NCBI GenBank assembly: GCA_946902875.1
Contig: OX336345.1
Coordinates: 4,557,395 to 4,621,394, forward strand
DNA: 64,000 bases
DNA from: Nematopogon swammerdamellus
Lineage: Eukaryota > Arthropoda > Insecta > Lepidoptera > Adelidae
Reading direction: 5' to 3'
Shown here: piece by piece, positions 10,214 through 22,540 of the stretch
How positions within the stretch are numbered: position 1 is the stretch's first letter
How the letters are laid out: each line of letters starts with the position of its first letter
The notes under the pieces: generated by a model
What the model saw: only the letters and a program-made list of their open reading frames with translations
Databases searched by the model: none
What the model was told of the DNA's origin: nothing
Made by a program: the position numbers and the translations under genes

Positions 10214-11789
10214 GTTTTTCAAATGATTTTGCATAAAAGTGGTTCCGGACAAATCTAACCAGACTAATCTTTCAACATATTTGATTAATTATTTTCTTTT
10301 ACTTTGTGTATTATTGAGTTTATTAATTTTTCAAATAGCGAGTATCTAAGTGTATCAACATAACAGACACGCTATAGTTCACAATTTTAAATGACATTTA
10401 ATTTTTTTTTTCGATACTAATTAGTTATAGTTCAATGCACGACGTCTCAAACATTAAAAAGTGGAGAGGAAGAAATCTCTACAAGGCATAAGCTCGTCTT
10501 TTTATCGTATATTATTGCGTACACTTGCGTATTTACACACACGTATTTACACTTGCGCAATACAATATTTTTAACCATGGAACTTCTTGGATTGCATAAT
10601 CATGCAGATAAATGCGCTGATAATAATATAATGAAGAATAGAATTCAAAAACTTAATCTACAATATATAAATGATCTATTTAACAAATAATCATCAAGAT
10701 TTTATATTAACCTCGATATACATTAAAGGAGAATACATATTTATCGCTAAGCAGGTGTAAACATCTCACCATAATCAACCGCTCGCCGGACATCAATTCG
10801 TTACAAATTTGACCATTTCGTTCTGCCTCGTTGAGCCAAGGACTCGCCTTCTCCGAACCAAACGGAACGATGCCAAATAAACCGAGTGGAAGGAGCACGA
10901 TTTGAACCCGTTTTAAAAGACCCCTAAGAGAGCTCTGGTATCTACGGTAAAATGAACTAATTTATAACCACCTGTATCATAAACAACCAACCAAATGATA
11001 ATACAGGCTGTAATAATGTGAACCCCAGTTGGATGTTCCCGGCAACGTTGAGTTACTGGTCAGATAAGAAAGTTTATGTTCGAAATTTAGAAATGTTATT
11101 TGTATCATCAATAGAATTGCCTATCTTGGCCGAGTTGAAATAAATAAAATATACTTGTACACCATTGTATAAAAGGATCACAAAAGGCAAGTTTAATGCT
11201 TTGCGGCATTCTTTACGAACATAGTTTACCAGAACGCAGTTCATTCTTAGGCCTCTCTGTTAGTGGCTTACCTTCTTCTTTTGAAATTCAAATTTCACGC
11301 AAGTGAAGGTCGATACTCTATCTCACTAAACGTAATTTAACGTCTTAGATATTAATTAGTTAATTTCTTTGTTTGTCTTTATTTTGAAACTCAGTGGATA
11401 ATTCTTCAACTGCTTCTCTCTTGAGCGTTCTTATTTGTATTTCAGGACATTTGCCAGACGAGTAAAACGTTTTGAGATATTTAACAGGCGAGAAAAAGCT
11501 TATTCCAATATGTTAAACCAAACTTCCCGCTAACTCTGCAAACGCGCCAATCCAAATTAATATGAGCCGCAAATTGCAAGCGCTTCAAGCCGCGATTTCA
11601 TTTTCCGCCCAACTTTTGCAAACACCTAATTATCCCATTATTCCACATTATGTCCGAGTGAGCTGGAGCCTGCTGTATAAGGCCAAACACGTATAAATTA
11701 GTTTTTCGACGAGTATTAAAAGGTCCTATTTGAGTATGCACACTGGCCGAGCCGCCGCGTAGTTTCCAGGCCAGAGATTCCATTTCGCC
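10214..11789. other. AT-rich stretch, no gene recognised
   Basis: There are several short open frames, including a 38-codon ATG frame at about 10575 and a 61-codon minus-strand frame at 11598-11783. None shows a known domain or clear codon bias. I see no repeat from the families listed elsewhere. Confidence 0.45.
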
Positions 11790-11970
11790 TGCCAGTGGGG
11801 GGTCGTCGGCGAGGTATCGGTCGGACGGAGGCGCGTGAGGAGCGGTGCGGGGGAGGAGGGGACTTCAATCGTAACCAACTATTAATCACAGAGGCGCAGT
11901 GTCATCCGGTCGCCATTTTGAAGAGCCCGACGAATTTATTGTGATTATTTCGAAGACGCCCGAGCCACCG
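11790..11970 (+). promoter_or_regulatory. GC-rich promoter-like region with possible 5' UTR exon
   Basis: A sharp rise in GC and CpG over AT-rich surroundings is followed by GGTCGCCATTTTGAAGAGCC, a YY1/Pho-like GCCAT context often found at start sites. At 11971 there is a good splice donor, CACCG then GTAGGT. This would fit a non-coding first exon on the plus strand ending at 11970. No coding continuation could be traced, so this is inference from composition and motifs. Confidence 0.3.
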
Positions 11971-12284
11971 GTAGGTAGCGCTGGTGAGATGATGATAATG
12001 TGCAAATTGAATGTTTGACGTGTGATAGATGTATTGAAATTGCCGATTCTAATAACATTGATACTGACAGTGTTTGCTGTACACTCATTTGTCCATATAT
12101 TTATATTGTTATTTACTCGTCTATGTATGTACGTACAGTCACAGATTACTTAATAGTTACTTCGTAACAGATAAATCACTCCATAGAAAAAGTTCCATAA
12201 CTTCGGCTTTCATAGCCTACTGTTTTACGTCGCCAATCGCTGCGTGCGAAAATGTACCTAAACGAACGAGTGTAAAGTGATTAT

Positions 12285-12425
12285 TGCTTTGCAGCTGCGC
12301 GCAGTTGCGTGAGCGAGCGTGTAGGTATGCTTCGCGCGGCTGACGAATTTCCACTGAATTTGACCGCCGCCGGCGCGGCGGCGGTCCCCCGGGCGGTAGG
12401 TAGTTAGCGCGCGCAAGTACATAGA
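12285..12425. other. GC-rich island
   Basis: CpG-dense sequence (GAGCGAGCGTG, GCCGCCGCCGGCGCGGCGGC) about 300 bases after the promoter-like segment. The long minus-strand open frame across 12258-12692 has no motif I know and probably reflects the high GC. It may be part of the same regulatory region. Confidence 0.3.
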
Positions 12426-13689
12426 GTGCGTGAGGCCTGGTACAGTTCCCGGAAGAAAATAATGCGTGTCGATCTTTAGCAAGAGACCATCTGGTTGTAG
12501 AGCTGAGAGCATCGTCCCTGTCGCACGAACTCGCACGTCTCTGTTCGACAACCGGATTGTCTCTTTGTTAAGCTCGACACACATTATTTGCTGCCGGGAT
12601 CTGTAGATTATTATTGTACCTAAGTATTTTAAAAGTATGACGTACTTCATTGATAAAAAAAACTTTGGTTTATTTCTATGGTGTAGATACATTTTTCCAC
12701 GATAATAAGAATGGTCGCTATCGGAAGTCCTAAAACAAATCAGTCAAAACTATAGTTAGTCCAAATTTAGACCTGCAAATCACAGAAAATTTTCCATCGA
12801 ATTTAGACCAAACAACTAAGGCCCAATCGCGTCAACGCAGACTTAAATCTATCTAAAGTCAGTCAACTAACGGCAGCTTAAATCTGTAACTCAATAAGTC
12901 TTCTCTATCGAAGTGTTTTCTTCCCTATCTTTCAACGTTAAACAGACAGAGATGGCACTCGATTGTATAAAATAACCCATAGCAGTCCCTAAAACTGTTT
13001 GACAGATAGCTGGCGCTATTTATTCGCTATGCATAGCAGATGTCATTTATTTGACTTTTCTTAAATGCCTGTTAAACGGCCGAACATCCGGACTTAATTT
13101 TAAGTCAGCTTAAGATTCTAATGACAGCATTTCACCTTTGGCGCAACCTACTTTCATTGCAAGTGCCTTTAGGATAAGCATAATTTAGACTTACTGATTA
13201 CTCAATTACTTGTTAAGTCTGTGTTGTGGCAATCGGCCCTAAGTCGTAGGACGTATGGACATGTGCACAATTTGTGTATTATCTAACATGTCCTTCTAAG
13301 CGATTGCATTTTGTAAAAAATACAAAATATTTATTATTCAATAGCTGTTTCCGAGGCCTCGCTTCCTATAACCATCCTAGATGGTGTCTATATACGTCTG
13401 TTAAAACCTCCACGTGAATTGATTGAGTAGTTCTCGACTTATAAACCAACATAGAATGATGAAGTTGCATATGCGATATAGTGATGTAATATTTAAAATT
13501 GTTACAACAAGGTATAATATAATCTTTGTCATATCCGTTATGATTTGAGAGATTTTGCTAGATTTATTTGAGGTCAGTTCACACTGTAACCGAAAAAGGC
13601 GCCACTATTTTGTATTCATATTTTAATTATTTTTCCCGTTGAGTGCACAGCATGCCTACCTTGATACCGCGCAGTGGACCACGGATGAT
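12426..13689. other. Unassigned stretch
   Basis: No family repeat or coding exon seen. The segment 12740-13240 contains several related T/A-rich motifs (TAAATCT, TTAAGTC, CAGACTTAAATC) in both orientations, which may be a very old repeat. Confidence 0.35.
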
Positions 13690-13748
13690 AAAATTTATAT
13701 GGAGCATCTCGTAGTAGGCCTATGTCCCAGCAGTGGACAGATACAGGC

Positions 13749-13779
<31 letters not shown>
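13690..13779 (+). repeat. Retrotransposon 3' tail with (GAT)n microsatellite
   Basis: GTAGGCCTATGTCCCAGCAG then TGGACAGATACAGGCTGATG leads into about ten GAT units. In Lepidoptera this matches the end of a non-LTR retrotransposon ORF (VQQWT-type C-terminus) and its (GAT)n tail; related C-termini are at 55195 and 58561. Only the last few codons remain. Confidence 0.7.
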
Positions 13780-13802
13780 CTCGTAGTAGTAATTATCATT
13801 GA

Positions 13803-14081
13803 CGCTGAGGCTGACCGTGGTTCGGATTCCTCATCGACATTTTGTTCTCTTCTTATTTTACTGAGGGATAGGGTTTAACTCGCCCGGGTTGATACCCCTG
13901 CACTGAATGACGGTCGGTCGAAGCAGCTATGTAAATCGATTGTGTTTTTCGTCCAGTTCGGTGTAGCCGGCACAACCAAAGGGAAGCGCTAACATTGCAT
14001 CTTAGTGCACCAAGGTGTTATAGGCTGATATCACGGGCATTGTTCGTGATGATGTAGCCAACCGTGTCAGTTTCCATAAAA
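13803..14081 (+). mobile_element. Family A SINE, nearly full core and tail
   Basis: Starts in the B-box part of the head (GCTGACCGTGGTTCGGATTC), then the core CGCCCGGGTTGATACCCC, the GTCCAGTTCGGTGTAGCCGG block and the tail up to TTTCCATAAAAC. The tail has a small insertion around 14035-14050 that breaks the GTGATG repeat. Confidence 0.85.
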
Positions 14082-14524
14082 CAAATTACACGTTTTTGTC
14101 TCAGAGCAGAGGGATGATGATATTCAAGTGCCAAATTAAAGATTAAAAATACAGACACCAATGGAACCATAATTTTGAACAAATTATTCCTTTCGCGGTT
14201 TTCCACAAGATTGGGCCAAAATCGTTTTGATTTTTAATTCACGTTTCCATACAAAAGTTCTTAACTCCACGATGACTGCGGCTCCCATCTCACCGGTAAG
14301 CGGCTACGGCTCAGCGGTTTTGTTGCACGAATTCCATCCATACATACATATTATACATTCTGCTTACATCCATACTATATACACGACCGGTTCTTGGAGT
14401 TAGTATTGCTCGTGTAAGTAAAACCTTGTCACACTCATAGGAATGTTCGGCGTCTTTCTGATCTTTGCACATGGAGATAGCTTTAAGACGAGTTAAAGCA
14501 TTTGACAAAGTTGCACATGTATAT

Positions 14525-14645
14525 GTTAAGATTTGTATCATCATCTTAGCCAGTTTCCGTCCACTGTTGGACATAGGACTCTCCCAAGGCACGCCACCAT
14601 ACGCGCTCTTCTCATCCATCTACTCCAGGCTACTTTTTTAGGTCG
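14525..14645 (-). mobile_element. Retrotransposon 3' end fragment
   Basis: Minus strand: GCCTTGGGAGAGTCCTATG then TCCAACAGTGGACGGAAACT and GATGATGATA, that is, the last codons of a LINE-type ORF (SYVQQWT-like) followed by a short GAT tail. It resembles but is not the same as the 13690 tail. Confidence 0.6.
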
Positions 14646-16714
14646 TCTGTCCGTCCAGCCGAGGGGAGTTCCACACTATGTTTTCTTTTAATTATGTGGC
14701 CTACGTTTTGTGCAAATAATTACAAGGAATGGTTCCTAAAGTAGGTTCCTGCTTTCGAGATGCCTCCGCCCTCTGCGTCGGTTTCCTCCCTTAGCACCGA
14801 GACAAACGTTTTTGAGAAAGACTAGGCGTTAGCGCACCACGGTCCGAGTGTTTCCAAGGTTTCAAAATCCTTTTAGAAGGGGATTGTATATAAATATGAA
14901 ACTTGACATACTTTATTATCTTTTTGGTGGCATTTTTACGTTTCTATCAAATTTCGGTAATTCATATTTTGTTTACAACTTAAAATCAAAATAATGTTAT
15001 TCCGTGTCTACAAATGTGCACATGCTTTCACGAGACCACATTCCATCGAAAACCTTTGATTGTGTTACCCATATATATTTTCAAATCAAACTATTATTTA
15101 AATTAAACACATAATATGGAACGGAATCTCATAAAGTGCGAACAGCAGGTAGCGTTCTTCACAGAATCGTGATTATCGAAAATGTTTTGTCCGTCTCAAT
15201 CAAATTGTTATTCACGCTCATTCACTTTATCATTTTCTCATTGTAGAACTGTATCATCTTCGTATTCACGACCAAGTGTGTCTAATCTATAATAGTAGTA
15301 ACGAAATTTGCAACACTTCTTGTATCCCTCAATTTAATCACTTTTGTATTGTATTCTATATTTAATAAGTATAATATAAAATTAAGTACTTACAATAATA
15401 TCGACTTTAAAATTTAGCATGTCAAACTATTAGTTGTCCAAGAAACATTTCTTTTTATCAGCAGCGACACTGCAGGGGTTCTGTCGCGCTAATCGGAGTT
15501 CGGTTGCTAAGGTATAGGCCCCTCGCAACCATACTTATACCTTCACCACGTTCAGCTTAAATGTATCTGCCGGTTATCTCCCAGTCAACTATATGAGAAG
15601 TGTCACTTTTACCGACACGTAAATATTTAGTGAGACTTAAACGAAAGTTGTGTAATTCAGGTTAACTGATTTGAAAATAGTTATCTTTTTAACAAATTGT
15701 TTAAACAAGCATTGAATAAAAAATAAAATTACGTCAGAACCATACAAATTTGCAGTTTCAGATGCAAAATTATATAAATTCTGACCAACGCGTTAAAATA
15801 CATAGTAAAACATAACAGAATATAAACTTTTTATTGCACACAATTGAAACTTGAATAAAAAACATTACACGAAAAGAAACAAGAAATACAGAAGTGCGCA
15901 AAGCGGACTCATCACTGCAAGTGAATTATTCCAGCCGACCTAATAGTACTAGTAAAATATGTTAAAGATTTTTCATTCATAAATAACAAACTTCGTCTCT
16001 AACAAACTAAGTAGTCTCAGAAGTCCCACTTGAAACACCTCCAAAGATTCCCAATACAATACGCAGTAAGCATCCGCGCTAGCACGCAGTAACTAGTTTG
16101 TCCTTACTAGTTCTGTTGCCGACGCGGCGGCGTGTACCTTACAATAATTGTGTTCTGAACAAGAGTCATTTGTTCACCAATGTCAAGGATCGTATTACGG
16201 GAAGGTGCGCTACCTTCGCTGGCTAGGACACCCTGTGCTTTCATGTACTTTCTGAACTAGTGGTCAGTTTACTTATGTTATTTAAAGTGTATGGAAAATA
16301 TTTTTTTTCTGGTTCTAGAGACGAACCAGAAATTTTTTTTATTTATATCAGTGTAGCCGGCACGACCAAACCAACACCTGCGTTCTGTTTGCCAGTCTGT
16401 ATTCCTGAATGTTTGTCTTTTTGTTTGTCTGCTTATCTGGCTATGTGCATGTTTGTCTGTTGCCTTATTTATACCTTGAAAAGGAGAATGGCTCGATTCA
16501 GTTAATTTAATGTGATCTTCGCTAATGCAATCTAAAATATTATAATTATCTCCGAATGGTTACAGACTGACATCACGCTAAGCGGTGTGAAGTTGTAGAC
16601 ACAGTTAGTGTCCGATTATACTAGGCTGATCAAGACTAGTCTTGTTGGAGATACGAAACTTCTGAGTTTCTGAGGTACAGATGATTTTTAGAGTCATTCA
16701 GTATGTTCTACAGG
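14646..16714. other. Mostly featureless stretch
   Basis: AT-rich with many short open frames. A scrap of the family A core edge (CAGTGTAGCCGGCACGACCA) is visible at about 16350. A segment at 14735-14880 has higher GC (CTGCGTCGGTTTCCTCCC) but no readable protein. Confidence 0.4.
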
Positions 16715-16980
16715 TACTATCGTGCACTCTCCTATCAAGGTACTATAAAGAAATTGCATTCCTTATTCCTTTCCATCCAAACTATCTCCGCAGCACTTGT
16801 CTCAGAGAAACTGAACACCCTATTGTTGTTGACATTGGGCTCTTGAGGGTCCATCGTTTCTCAAAATCGTTCCTCTGTCGCACCGCTAGTGTGTGGAATT
16901 GTCTACCCGGCGAGTTTCTTTCCCCATACTTTCAACATGTGAGTTTTCAAACGTCTTATTAACAAGCTGGATAGCGCTTC
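16715..16980 (+). pseudogene. LINE reverse transcriptase C-terminal fragment
   Basis: The frame reading HRFSKSFLCRTASVWNCLPG is the C-terminal signature of Jockey/CR1-like LINE ORF2 proteins (RF..SFL.RT..LWN.LP). A preceding stretch (SRYYKEIAFLIPF) is compatible with the same protein. After the motif the frame shifts, and TTCAAACGTCTTATTAACAA would restore the usual FKR..N.. end. It is a truncated, inactive copy of an element that normally copies its RNA into DNA at the target. Confidence 0.7.
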
Positions 16981-16996
16981 TATAGTTCTGAAGCTG

Positions 16997-17110
16997 GTAT
17001 GGTGTCTCACTAAGCGTGAATTCGCGAGGTAATGCATGTATATTTGTTTCTTTCGGGCACATCTGGTCTCTCGGCACAACCACCCATGCTGGTTTTGAAA
17101 AAAAATAAAA
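16997..17110 (+). mobile_element. Family G SINE tail
   Basis: GGTGTCTCACTAAGCGTG, TTCGCGAGG, CTCTCGGCACAACCACCCAT and GCTGGTTTTG end in an A tract. It has diverged from the 8393 copy, with a replaced middle part. Confidence 0.65.
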
Positions 17111-17527
17111 GACTGTGATCAGGAATTAAATAAACGATAATGATGTAATAAACGGCCAAGCTCTTTCCCTATCTCGCACGAATGCCAGGCAATACAGCAA
17201 AACTACAGTCCAACTAATCAAAGACGTAACACAAGTATTCATGTCCAACATACTGTGCAAAGGAACAGGTATTGTGCAGTCAGACAGTGCAATTAATTTG
17301 TTGTTTTGAGCATAGTTTATGGGAGCCGTAACAATGTGGAAGGGCTGCAAACATGTTCTGTAATAACTCTTATGGAACTATCGTCTGCAACTTGAAGTTT
17401 GCGGTAGAGTTTAGATAAGATCTTAGAAAGATGTTTCAAAGATGAGATCTAAGATCGAGTCTGTCTGTAACCATTAGACAAGCTTGTTCGATCAAGGGGC
17501 TCAGAACGCCGGCCAAGACAAAGTTTT

Positions 17528-17615
17528 CTTTTTATGCAAACTGACACGGTTGGCTACATCATTTAAACAACACCCGTGATTTCAGACCATATCACGTTGG
17601 TGAACCAGGCGCCAA
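17528..17615 (-). mobile_element. Family A SINE, tail only
   Basis: Poly(T) then CAAACTGACACGGTTGGCTA, CACCCGTGATTTCAGACCAT and GTGAACCAGGCGCC. It is a 5'-truncated family A copy with several substitutions. Confidence 0.75.
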
Positions 17616-17740
17616 AGCATCAATCCACTTTCGTTTCGAGATAAAAGTTTAAAATTAGGAGTACTCCACTGAAACAGCATCAGGACCAGATATAGACGAT
17701 GCATTAAACATTAAATAAAAATAAGAGTATCTTATTTAAG

Positions 17741-17966
17741 AACAAGATGCCGTGCTAAAGGGCGGCAGGATAGCCACCTCTCAGCTTGGAACGGTCCTTT
17801 CGCCGAGTCATGCAGCAGGTTGGTCTTCGTGCCTTACTTGCTGCTTGATCTTGTCCGAATACTTTACTAAACATGGTGCTCGGTGGTTGTGCAGTACTTG
17901 TAGCGCAACACCGACTACTCTGCTTACCCCGATTGTCGGGATACAGCGTGTGGTATGTATGTAAGT
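17741..17966 (+). mobile_element. Family B element, 5' truncated
   Basis: Begins at AACAAGATGCCGTGCTAAAG and continues through the CATGCAGCAGGTTGGTC, CGGTGGTTGTGCAGTACTTG and CTCTGCTTACCCCGATTGTC blocks to a GTATGTATGT-like tail. A 10-15 base deletion removes part of the central stem-like segment. Confidence 0.85.
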
Positions 17967-18090
17967 TCTGGGAACTTTTGAAAACGCCCCTTTTGATAAT
18001 TATTTTATTGTTTGTTAGGTAGGTTTTAATTCGTTATAGTTAGTTATTTGTATAACTTTTTTATATTTTATTGATTAAAGCTACACATTT
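17967..18090 (+). mobile_element. Retrotransposon 3' UTR fragment
   Basis: TTTTGAAAACGCCCCTTTTG, TTTGTTAGGTAGGTTTTAAT and TTATTTGTATAACTTTTTTA line up with the last codons and 3' UTR of the gene fragment at 44091-44560 (TTTGAAAATGCCCGTTTTGA, TTTGTTAGGTAGGTTTTAAT). This is a second 3' end of the same retrotransposon, abutting the family B tail. Confidence 0.75.
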
Positions 18091-20404
18091 TAACATCCGA
18101 ATATTATTCAAGTAATTAATTAAAACTAAAACAACAATTAAAATTATTAATTAAACTTATCACCTAAAAAATAAAAAAATGATTTAGGAATAATGCTCGC
18201 TAAAAGTCTAAGATTTCATAAATAAATAACTGTAGTTAATTTTAGACGTAAATATTGGCATAAGTATATTAGATTTTACTATTAACTACTATTTTACGTG
18301 AGTTCTAAACATTAAGTATTTAAAAAAATATTTGAATAAAATAAAATAATTTGATGCTTACTTCCACCGAAAATTAGCACAAAAATTGTTCTCAGTAAAC
18401 ATCTCAACGCTTGAGGTCATTAATTTAATTTGAAAAGTTCGTCCGTCGCGTCGTCGTCGGTTCGATTTGAAGAAATAATTTTTCACTTCCACGCTGCGGA
18501 CCATACTACGAAACATTCGTCTTTAATTTTGGTTGACGCTGGACCTTTAGATTTAATATAATGATAATGATAGGCACTATGCCTACAATCTGACTAAATT
18601 TATTGATGCCTATATATTCAATATGTAACATTCTTTGATAAGTATATAATATAATACATATTGAGTAAATAAAAATAACTGTGCATTTTATGCATAAGTA
18701 TGTGTCTCTAAAACCCGAAAACAGATCAACAAATTTGGATGCGACTTTAGTAATTAATGTTCATTTTGGCGCTAAATATTATATTTATCACTATTTTACA
18801 GAGTTTTGAAGTTTGTGTAGACTTTGAAGGTAGATATTTGTTTTGTGATTTTACAGAATCAAATAATATTTAAAGTTAGTTTAAAAAAATTTCAAAACCA
18901 TTTTTATAAAATATTGAAATATTTTTGCTATGTACATTTACATAGCAAAAATATTTCGCAATTCAGAATAAAAAGCATATTGTTTAAAATTACTTTTTAT
19001 TAATTATTTACTCGTATTTAAACTTGCACTTTTACGATATTTCCCATGTTATTGTTACCAAATTAAAATGTGACAGAGCTATGAAGCAACCTGCAGAAGC
19101 CACTGTCAAACCGTTTACGGTCACGTATGACGTTATCACTGGTTCCAGATGAATATTACGTAATCTGATATCTGTTCGGTCGGCGGGAGGCTTTTCGGCT
19201 TTCGTTTGTGCTCTCCTATGTACAGTCGTATAGAATATAGGGAGGTTCGATCGATAACCTTCTTCAAAAGTTTCATTAAACTATTATAACTTTAGTCATA
19301 ATTTTAGGTGTAAAATATTTTGGGTTTAACTAGGTACTTCGAATAGGCTTAGCAATATCACTGAATTGAAATTTAATAAAATGTGTATTACTTACATATG
19401 TAATTGGAAATTAAATGAAAATAAAAAAAAGTTAACACAATATCATACACAAGTAAGTCATACAATATTTGGTGTATAGGTAAGTAATAAACGAATTTTT
19501 CTAAATAAAGGACTTATTACGAAAAAAATACATCCTATTTAATATTTCCAGCATCAGCTTGAAAAAGAAAAAAATCACTTTTATATAATTTCTATTTATT
19601 TATAGCAATAAGACCCGTTACCATTATACAATATTACCTAATTCAAGGCTTACGAAAATAACATTCTTACTGAATTAAAATTTGCATTATTAAATTAAGT
19701 TAAAAAATCTAGTCAAAAAAAAATAAATAATAAAAATTTCAAACAATGTTTTCATTTAAAAATATAAAATATAATTTAAAATTCAATAAAATAATATAAT
19801 ACTTAAAAACGGAATAATCAATATTTTATTTAAATTTAAATTAAACAAATTAATTGCAGTACAAAAATAATTAATTTCGTAATTTCGTCCGGTTGCTAAA
19901 ATGAAAAGAAGAATAAACAGCGACCATAATTTGCCCAGCACTTTCTGATACAATGTACCTACGTGTTTTTTTTTTACTAAATGAATGCTAGTTCGGTGTT
20001 CACAGATTAATTTATTGATAGGTATGAGAAGCGATAAAGATCTCTAGGAAGTGACCGCTCCGGCGATTTGTCATAGATGATGAAGACGGCGCGCGGCGAA
20101 CGAATTGTTTGATATTCAGAATGTCATGTTCACATACGCTTCTAAATTTTTTGTTTCTATTGATTTTTTAAGCTTCGGAGAGATGTGATCTGAAATAATA
20201 TAGTGTCGCGGCTGTCTGTCCGCCCGTCAAACTTTTCGAACAAATAAGGCTATTAAAAAAAAAAAAAAACTATGGGTAAACTTTTAAGCATTTTAGAGTT
20301 TAAAAGCCTGAAAAATATTCTGTACAAAATATGTTTACTTTGGATACGTTGAAATTTTATAAATAATAAAAATAGCTACCTACCGGTGTTTGTTATTTAT
20401 GAAA
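18091..20404. other. Long AT-rich stretch
   Basis: No gene and no family repeat over about 2.3 kb apart from the palindrome at 18916. Segments 18420-18530 and 19075-19260 are slightly richer in GC and could hold regulatory sequence, but I see no specific motif. Confidence 0.45.
18916..18957. repeat. Perfect palindrome with 19-bp arms
   Basis: GAAATATTTTTGCTATGTA and TACATAGCAAAAATATTTC surround a four-base loop. Perfect arms in such AT-rich DNA suggest recent origin by snap-back copying or a hairpin transcript. Confidence 0.85.
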
Positions 20405-20682
20405 AAACGGGCCAAGTGCAAGTCGGACTCGCGCACCGAGATTTCCGCACCACAAAAAAAAACTAAAAAAACACGTTATTTATTTTTAAGATTTTAAATT
20501 CTTTATTATTTGTTGTTAAATTCGCACATTAATATTAACATATTTTGTGAAAACTTCAAACGGCTAGCTATTATGGTTCCAAAGATACAGCCATCGGACG
20601 GACGGATGGACGGACAGACAGATAGACAAACAGAAGTTGTAGGCTTAGTAATAGGCTTCGGTGGTACGAAAACCTGAAAAGT
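20405..20682 (+). repeat. Family E interspersed repeat, near full
   Basis: Starts ACGGGCCAAGTGCAAGTCGG, ACTCGCGCACCGAGATTTCC, has an A-rich middle, then CAAACGGCTAGCTATTATGG, GATACAGCCATCGGACGGAC, the (GACA)n run and TAGTAATAGGCTTCGGTGG. Other copies at 27480, 40795, 41724, 47425 and 53548 share this order. It has no open frame; the class is uncertain. Confidence 0.85.
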
Positions 20683-21250
20683 AAAAAAAAAAACAATTAC
20701 TAAATTTTAAACTTTATTCTTTTTCAGAGCACACTACTTTGGTCATATGAAATTTCCGTAAAATACATGCAAAATCAGAAGGTGTAAGCATTCCACAAGA
20801 TTCTCATTTTTTAGAATTTCTATACCGATAAAACACTAAAAAAGTTGCAGAAATAAGTATAGCCACGCCGAATAAAGGATTTAATTATTTTCCAACGCCG
20901 CTACTAATTGCTTTCTGCTGCTAACCTTTTGGACCTAAACTAAAACCCAAGAGTGCCCGAGCGCACGGCGCCGGCGTTGCGAGGCGCAAGCTACAAAGTA
21001 TTAAGGAGTTGGCACTTTTCATTTAAAGTTTTCTCGCTAGGCGTCCGCAACGTTTAATTTCCGCCGCAGAAATTATCAGGAAGAACTAAGCTGAAGCCTT
21101 TGAAGAGTGAACGACAGACGCGCCCGCTACTAACTACCAGTCGAGCGGGTCTGCTCTTCACCCAACGCTATTATAAAATATAGCTGTCAGTTGATATAAA
21201 ATTAGTCAGTCTAAAGTTATTCTAAATGTGATATTATAGAAGAAAACATT
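20683..21250. other. Unassigned stretch
   Basis: Moderate GC between 20930 and 21150 (GAGTGCCCGAGCGCACGGCG, CGCTAGGCGTCCGCAACG) without a recognisable gene or repeat. Confidence 0.4.
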
Positions 21251-21574
21251 GTCAGCCTCGATAGCTCAGTGGTGCAGACAGTCGACTGTCCAGCGCTTGG
21301 ATGGGTGACCGCTCGACCGTTGGCGGCTGACCGTCCCCTTTCAAAACTGCCTAGTGCACATCGCGCACTAGGCAGGGATTGCATCCCTACTTAGTATATG
21401 AATGCATATAAACAGGTTCTGCATATCTATCCTCCTCAGAACTGGTAAACTCTGCAACGCTCTCCCTGTCCACACATTTCCCCCCAAGTATAGTCTCGGG
21501 TTCTTCAAGAGAGGCGTGAATAGGCCTGGCAGGCCGAGATGGCATTCGCAACCATGGCTATAAAAAAAAAAAAA
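21251..21574 (+). mobile_element. Family H SINE with the A-type head, full length
   Basis: Starts with the same head as family A: GTCAGCCTCGATAGCTCAGT (tRNA A-box), then GCGCTTGGATGGGTGACCGC (5S rRNA-like box). It continues into the H body: GCAGGGATTGCATCCCTACT, CAGAACTGGTAAACTCTGC, AGTATAGTCTCGGGTTCTTC, AAGAGAGGCGTGAATAGGCC, GGCATTCGCAACC and a 13-base A tail. The last part of H (GACACCTTATGGGTGGCTCG) is missing. It shows that one head serves two different SINE bodies. Confidence 0.85.
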
Positions 21575-22440
21575 TTAAACAACAACAATAGGCAACAACT
21601 TGAGTACGAGATTTCTGAAATTTGGCCCGACTGCCAGTGCTAAAGCTATGTTGCCAAATGTTCGACTGCGAATGCTGAACATATTAAGAAACATTTTAGA
21701 ATCTTGGACCCGGTATTTCGTTTTAGATCGACTGACGAGTGAAGATCATGGCGGTGTTATATTCACCACATAAAACATACAATTTCGCCCTGTCTAACAT
21801 ACACAATATAATTATTAAAAAATTACAAATTTGCAAATATTTCGACCTGTCTGTCATCATCAGTAGAAAAAATATATTAATAATAATGTGCCAGTGTAAT
21901 TTTTTTTTATTATATAATTTATATTGTGTAAGTAATAAAATAAAATAATAGCCATACTATTGGTGTTAATAAAAATATATTTCAATCTCTAACAGACACC
22001 ATTATATCTCTCATCTCACTCACATGTGAGCGTCCTATGACAGGCTCTGAGTCGAAAAACAATAGCCACATGTAAGCCAGCAGCAGTAATAACTAGAAAA
22101 GTAAAGTTGACATTAACTGGCCTAAAAGCATCAAACTTTAATCAACGCTATAAATTGTAGATGACCTATTCCGACGTTATTTCAATTTATTATTACAGGA
22201 TTTAGGTAGCTCCTATTTTCTGCTATCAGCTATCTTCATAGCAGTTTGTGGAGTCCAGCCCTTATAAGAATGTAAGGCGAGTCCAGCCAGACTCCAGACG
22301 GAATAATATGAATGTAGATTGTCACGATAGTTAGCGACAACACTGGCCGACACTGTGTGCAGATTACAACGAGATAAGTATCGCCGAGTCTCTGAGACAG
22401 CAAAACTGGTGACAATTTCATAATAAAAAAAAAAACATTT
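21575..22440. other. Unassigned stretch
   Basis: AT-rich at 21740-21960 with little else. 22230-22400 contains two inexact copies of GAGTCCAGCC. I see no gene. Confidence 0.4.
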
Positions 22441-22454
22441 GTTTTTTTTTTTTT

Positions 22455-22540
22455 ACTTTTTTAGGTTTCCTTACCCCGTACGGAACCCTATTACTAAGCC
22501 TACAGCGTCTGTCTGTCTGTCCGATGTCTGTATCTTTGGC
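22455..22540 (-). repeat. Family E repeat end, fused to a family B copy
   Basis: TTTAGGTTTCCTTACCCCGT, ACGGAACCCTATTACTAAGC and (GTCT)n followed by GTATCTTTGG match the E copy at 47425. At 22540 it passes directly into the truncated tail side of a minus-strand B element. Confidence 0.75.

Noticed and set aside
12258..12692. A 144-codon minus-strand frame over a GC-rich block
   Set aside because: No known motif, the ATG lies in AT-rich DNA and the GC-rich middle explains the lack of stops.
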